Origin: Flavobacteriaceae bacterium D16
GTDB lineage: Bacteria; Bacteroidota; Bacteroidia; Flavobacteriales; Flavobacteriaceae
Length of the DNA: 64,000 bases
Direction of reading: 5' to 3'
Assembly: GCA_021295155.1 (NCBI GenBank)
Contig: JAJTJC010000036.1
Coordinates: forward strand, 372,001-436,000
The translations under genes were made by a program, and so were the position numbers. The stretch's first letter is position 1; each line of letters starts with the position of its first letter. Of this stretch, positions 60,912 to 64,000 are shown one piece after another. The notes beneath the pieces were generated by a model, which searched no databases, was not told the origin of the DNA, and was given only the letters and a program-made list of their open reading frames with translations.

Positions 60912-60939
60912 TATACAAGCTCCATGCCATTCTTGTATA
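60912..60939. promoter_or_regulatory. Inverted repeat between divergent lipoprotein and gpsA genes
   Basis: TATACAAG (60912-60919) and CTTGTATA (60932-60939), spaced by 12 bases so that the centres are 20 bases apart, two helical turns. This geometry suits a dimeric regulator. It is 22 bases from the lipoprotein start and 40 from the gpsA -7 box. Confidence 0.45.
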
Positions 60940-60979
60940 TATTTGATTTTCAATGTCTAAAGCCCGGATACATTTTTAT

Positions 60980-60987
60980 TACATTTG
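60980..60987 (+). promoter_or_regulatory. -7 promoter box of gpsA
   Basis: TACATTTG, a perfect TAnnTTTG. The box contains the TTG that could be mistaken for the gene's start codon; with transcription starting downstream, ATG at 61000 is favoured. Confidence 0.5.
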
Positions 60988-60999
60988 AATCCTAAAGAA

Positions 61000-62007
61000 A
61001 TGACCATGGGGAAACCTGTTCAATTTGCAGTACTGGGAGGAGGAAGCTGGGCTACAGCCTTAGTTAAAATGCTATGTGAAAATGTCTCTCAGGTAATCTG
61101 GTATATGCGTAATACTGATTCGGTTTCCTATATCCGTAAGCATGGACATAATCCAAACTATCTCACGGATGTAGAATTTAACAAAGACCAACTCATTCTT
61201 ACCTCAGACATTAATGAAGCAATAAGGGGTGCTGATATCCTAATCTTTGCTATCCCTTCAGCCTTTCTGGAAAGCGAGCTGGGTAAAATCAAAAACCCTT
61301 TTACGGACAAGATTATCTTTTCCGCCATTAAGGGAATCGTTCCGGAAACCGGGCTGATTGTGGGAGAGCACTTCCACGATCATTACCAAATCCCATTTGA
61401 AAATATTGGGGTAATTACCGGGCCATGCCATGCTGAAGAAGTTGCCCTGGAACGCCTCTCCTACCTGACTATAGCCTGTGATGATCAGGATAAAGCCAGA
61501 CTGGTAGCTGATTGCCTGCAGAGCGATTATATCAGGACTAAAATTTCAGATGATATTATAGGTACCGAATATGCGGCCATGCTGAAGAACATTTATGCGC
61601 TGGCTGCAGGCATAGCCCACGGGCTGGGTTATGGAGACAACTTCCAGAGCGTGTTGATGAGCAACAGTATTCGCGAAATGGACCGCTACATCAAAAGGGT
61701 CCATAAGATGAAGCGAAACATTAACAATTCGGCCTATTTGGGGGATTTGCTGGTTACGGGATATTCTACCTTTAGTCGTAATCGGATGTTCGGAAATATG
61801 ATTGGTAAGGGCTATACCGTAAAGAGTGCTCAGATGGAGATGAATATGATTGCGGAAGGATACTATGCCAGCAAGACTGCCTATGAATTAAAAAGCCGAT
61901 TTAAGAAAAAGGTTAAGTCGCCCATTATTGATGCAGTCTATCAGATCCTCTATCAAAAGAAGAGTGCTAAAAAGATTTTCAAACAATTGACAGAAAAACT
62001 AGACTAA
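61000..62007 (+). CDS. gpsA: Glycerol-3-phosphate dehydrogenase [NAD(P)+]
   Basis: Soluble enzyme making glycerol 3-phosphate from dihydroxyacetone phosphate for phospholipid synthesis. The 335-residue protein begins with a Rossmann motif (FAVLGGGSWATALVKML); other hallmarks are IFAIPSAFLESEL, ITGPCHAEEVALE, the catalytic Lys in AAMLKNIYALAAGIAHGLGY and the C-terminal VYQILYQKKSAKKIF. An in-frame TTG at 60985 lies inside the promoter box, so ATG at 61000 is used; ATG at 61006 is possible. Convergent with glpD, 4 bases apart. Confidence 0.95.
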   Translation: MTMGKPVQFAVLGGGSWATALVKMLCENVSQVIWYMRNTDSVSYIRKHGHNPNYLTDVEFNKDQLILTSDINEAIRGADILIFAIPSAFLESELGKIKNPFTDKIIFSAIKGIVPETGLIVGEHFHDHYQIPFENIGVITGPCHAEEVALERLSYLTIACDDQDKARLVADCLQSDYIRTKISDDIIGTEYAAMLKNIYALAAGIAHGLGYGDNFQSVLMSNSIREMDRYIKRVHKMKRNINNSAYLGDLLVTGYSTFSRNRMFGNMIGKGYTVKSAQMEMNMIAEGYYASKTAYELKSRFKKKVKSPIIDAVYQILYQKKSAKKIFKQLTEKLD

Positions 62008-62011
62008 ACTC

Positions 62012-63679
62012 CTAGTCCCGCTCCAGGTCGAATTGGGAATGCAGTTTCAGTTCTCTGGCTAAATCCTCCCGCCAGGCATCTATCTGCTTTTTGTTTAGGT
62101 TGAAGTGCTTCTTAAAAAAATCCAATACAGGCTCCGTAAATTTCCGAACGCTTTCAATGTCAAAATACAACCTGCCCGTCCGGCGTATGAAAAAATCCAT
62201 GGGGGTGAGGATACACTCGTAATCCAAACCGAATTGCAGCTCGGCTAAAATCATGCGTTCTTCGGAATCTGCTCCTTTGGTTTTTTGAAAATTATCGAGT
62301 ATCCGTTCGGTTTGTTTTCCGTAATTGGTTACCAGATACCAGGCATCATAATGGGTGAAGCCGTCCTTTTCTATCCGTCCATAGACCTCTTTGATATACT
62401 GCTTAACCTGTTTGAATTTCTTGAATTCACTTCCACAAAGCGGTATGGCTTCCGTCTTACAGTCAGGGATGTCTCTACCATAGTCTTCCTTGAACTTTTG
62501 GGAAACCTGATTCACCACACGTTCAGCCATTTTACGATACCCTGTTAATTTTCCCCCGGCCATACTGATCAGTCCGGTTTCTGAAGTAAAGATTTCATCC
62601 TTCCTGGACAGTTCGGAAGCAGATTTGCCCTCTTCGTGTATGAGGGGGCGAAGGCCTGCCCATGAGGATTGGATATCCTCCATCCCTAAATCAATACTGG
62701 GGAACATATTATTAACTGCTGAAATCAGGTAAATAGCATCTGCAAGGTCTGTAGTAACCTGGTCTTTGTCTTGTAAATAACTCGTGTCTGTAGTCCCCAC
62801 ATAGGTTACCTTTCCTCTGGGAATGGCAAAAATCATTCGTCCGTCAGGAACATCGAAGTATACAGACTGTTTTACCGGTAACTTTTCATGAGGAAAGACC
62901 AGGTGTACCCCTTTGGTCAGGTGCAGTCGTTTTCCCATCAGGGAATTATTAACACTTCGCAATTTATCCACCCAGGGGCCGGCAGCACTTATTACGTATT
63001 TCGATCTGATAGTAAAGGTATCTCCAGAAACATGGTCCATAACCTCAACCCCAGCGACACGATCTTCTTTATAGCAAAAATCGTTAACCTCTACATAATT
63101 CAGAGCGGTAGCCCCATAGGTCAGGCTTGTCTTGATGTTTTCGAGTGTGAGGCGGGCATCATCTGTGCGGTATTCTGCATAATACCCTGCACCTTTAAGA
63201 ATCTTTTTAGGTAATAAAGGTTCCAGTTTCAGCGCTTCCTTTTTTTCAAGCATTTTGCGTTTGTCGTCCCCGCTTACCTGGGCGAGGATATCATATACCT
63301 TAAGGCCGATGGAGGTTAACCATTTGCCATAAGAACCGTTTTCAATCAGGGGGAGTAACATTTTTTCCGGTAACACCAGGTGTGGGGCTAGCTTGTGCAC
63401 AATGGCCCGTTCTGACCCTACTTCCTTAACCAGCCAAAAATCGAATTGCTTCAGATAGCGCAGGCCTCCGTGGATCAGTTTGGTGGATTTACTGCTTGTT
63501 CCCGAAGCAAAATCCCCTTTCTCTACCAGAGCAACTTTAAGCCCTCGTGAAGCCGCATCAAGAGCTATGCCTGCACCTGTAATTCCTCCTCCGATGACCA
63601 GTACATCGAATTGCTCTTTTGACAACTTTTGCTGAATTTCCTTACGATGTTTGTTCGAAAACCGAATATCTTCTTTCAT
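62012..63679 (-). CDS. glpD: Glycerol-3-phosphate dehydrogenase, FAD-dependent
   Basis: Membrane-associated enzyme oxidising glycerol 3-phosphate to dihydroxyacetone phosphate and passing electrons to quinone. The 555-residue length is normal. The FAD-binding GxGxxG lies in VLVIGGGITGAGIALDAASR, followed by VEKGDFASGTSSKSTKLIHG and LRYLKQFDF; C-terminal conserved segments include LISMAGGKLTGYRKMAERVV. It opposes gpsA in reaction direction and in orientation. The other glycerol genes glpF and glpK are not in the window. Confidence 0.96.
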   Translation of the reverse strand: MKEDIRFSNKHRKEIQQKLSKEQFDVLVIGGGITGAGIALDAASRGLKVALVEKGDFASGTSSKSTKLIHGGLRYLKQFDFWLVKEVGSERAIVHKLAPHLVLPEKMLLPLIENGSYGKWLTSIGLKVYDILAQVSGDDKRKMLEKKEALKLEPLLPKKILKGAGYYAEYRTDDARLTLENIKTSLTYGATALNYVEVNDFCYKEDRVAGVEVMDHVSGDTFTIRSKYVISAAGPWVDKLRSVNNSLMGKRLHLTKGVHLVFPHEKLPVKQSVYFDVPDGRMIFAIPRGKVTYVGTTDTSYLQDKDQVTTDLADAIYLISAVNNMFPSIDLGMEDIQSSWAGLRPLIHEEGKSASELSRKDEIFTSETGLISMAGGKLTGYRKMAERVVNQVSQKFKEDYGRDIPDCKTEAIPLCGSEFKKFKQVKQYIKEVYGRIEKDGFTHYDAWYLVTNYGKQTERILDNFQKTKGADSEERMILAELQFGLDYECILTPMDFFIRRTGRLYFDIESVRKFTEPVLDFFKKHFNLNKKQIDAWREDLARELKLHSQFDLERD

Positions 63680-63842
63680 AGTATCCCCTGTTAGAAGGGT
63701 TTTTTATTTGACCATCCAGACCTCAAAATAGAGGTATAAAATCAAAAATAAGGTATTTAAATGCCGGGGGCAATGCGCTGTTCTGATGATAACAAAATGA
63801 TAATAAAACCTTGGTTGAAGAGCATCTGGCCAGTAGGGCTTA

Positions 63843-64000
63843 TCAGGGCTTAAACTCATATTCGCGTTGTACCTCACATATACGCACCTTATACCATTGA
63901 TACCATTTTTTTATGCCCATTTCCTGGGCTACTTCATGCTCTAAATTCTTTTTCCAGTGGGCAATAGACTCGAGGCTATCCCAATAGCTGACTGAAATTC
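63843..64000 (-). CDS. Antibiotic biosynthesis monooxygenase (ABM) domain protein, partial
   Basis: The 3' end of a minus-strand gene cut by the window edge; stop codon at 63843-63845. The visible 52 residues read ISVSYWDSLESIAHWKKN and then LEHEVAQEMGIKKWYQWYKV before a terminal YEFKP, which matches the C-terminal half of ABM-domain (dimeric alpha/beta barrel) monooxygenase-like proteins. Such proteins are small, often about 100 residues, so roughly half is missing. Function unknown. Confidence 0.7.
   Translation of the reverse strand, partial: ISVSYWDSLESIAHWKKNLEHEVAQEMGIKKWYQWYKVRICEVQREYEFKP

Overview
The window looks like chromosome of a marine-type member of the Flavobacteriaceae (Bacteroidota). 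The evidence is a moderately AT-rich composition, several TonB-dependent receptors including an Oar-like one, DUF5689, DUF1080 and DUF3108 proteins, a Bacteroidota-style DksA relative with a degenerate zinc finger, and a recurrent TAnnTTTG/TAnnTTTA box just upstream of start codons, which is the -7 element of Bacteroidota promoters. I cannot name the genus. I see no rRNA, tRNA, CRISPR array, insertion sequence or prophage.

Layout. 1-8.3 kb: an esterase-like protein lacking its nucleophile (cut by the window edge), radA, a lipoprotein S33 peptidase, tas, an exonuclease III, and a small outer-membrane protein beside a TonB-dependent receptor. 8.3-14.5 kb: glyS, a coiled-coil membrane protein, comF, an Ig-like lipoprotein, an omega-amidase-like nitrilase and an ankyrin protein. 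14.5-22.3 kb: the most distinctive part. A soluble PAS histidine kinase and single-domain response regulator are followed by a surface module of a DUF5689/lamin-tail lipoprotein, a TonB-dependent receptor and a divergently transcribed secreted endonuclease/exonuclease/phosphatase. Three copies of one palindromic repeat punctuate this region. 22.3-26.7 kb: a DUF1080 protein, a four-helix membrane protein and a large Oar-like receptor.

26.9-33 kb: a tight operon (DUF3108, tryptophan 2,3-dioxygenase, M23 peptidase, pgi) and hppD, linking aromatic amino-acid breakdown with wall and sugar genes. 33-37.7 kb: a patatin-barrel protein, uvrC and a 28-residue membrane peptide. 37.7-43.4 kb: 5-formyl-THF cyclo-ligase, then a reverse-strand run ileS, dksA-like gene, adhesin-like gene, lspA. 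43.6-50 kb: haem-type TonB receptor, recO, gdhA, metB, DinB. 50-55.4 kb: ArsC/Spx-like protein and EamA transporter, thioesterase, then nitronate monooxygenase-like, bestrophin, YheT-like hydrolase and cytochrome c. 55.5-64 kb: SIMPL protein, SulP transporter, divergent PhyH oxygenase and AraC regulator, a lipoprotein with two repeats, convergent gpsA and glpD, and the end of an ABM-domain gene.

Most genes are housekeeping. The observations most worth following are the palindrome-bounded sensor plus nuclease/uptake region (14501-22332) and two similar hairpin plus micro-ORF leader elements (near 31.7 kb and 59.9 kb) that look like one non-coding RNA family. Promoter calls rest mainly on the -7 box; a clear -33 TTTG/TTG was found only in a minority.
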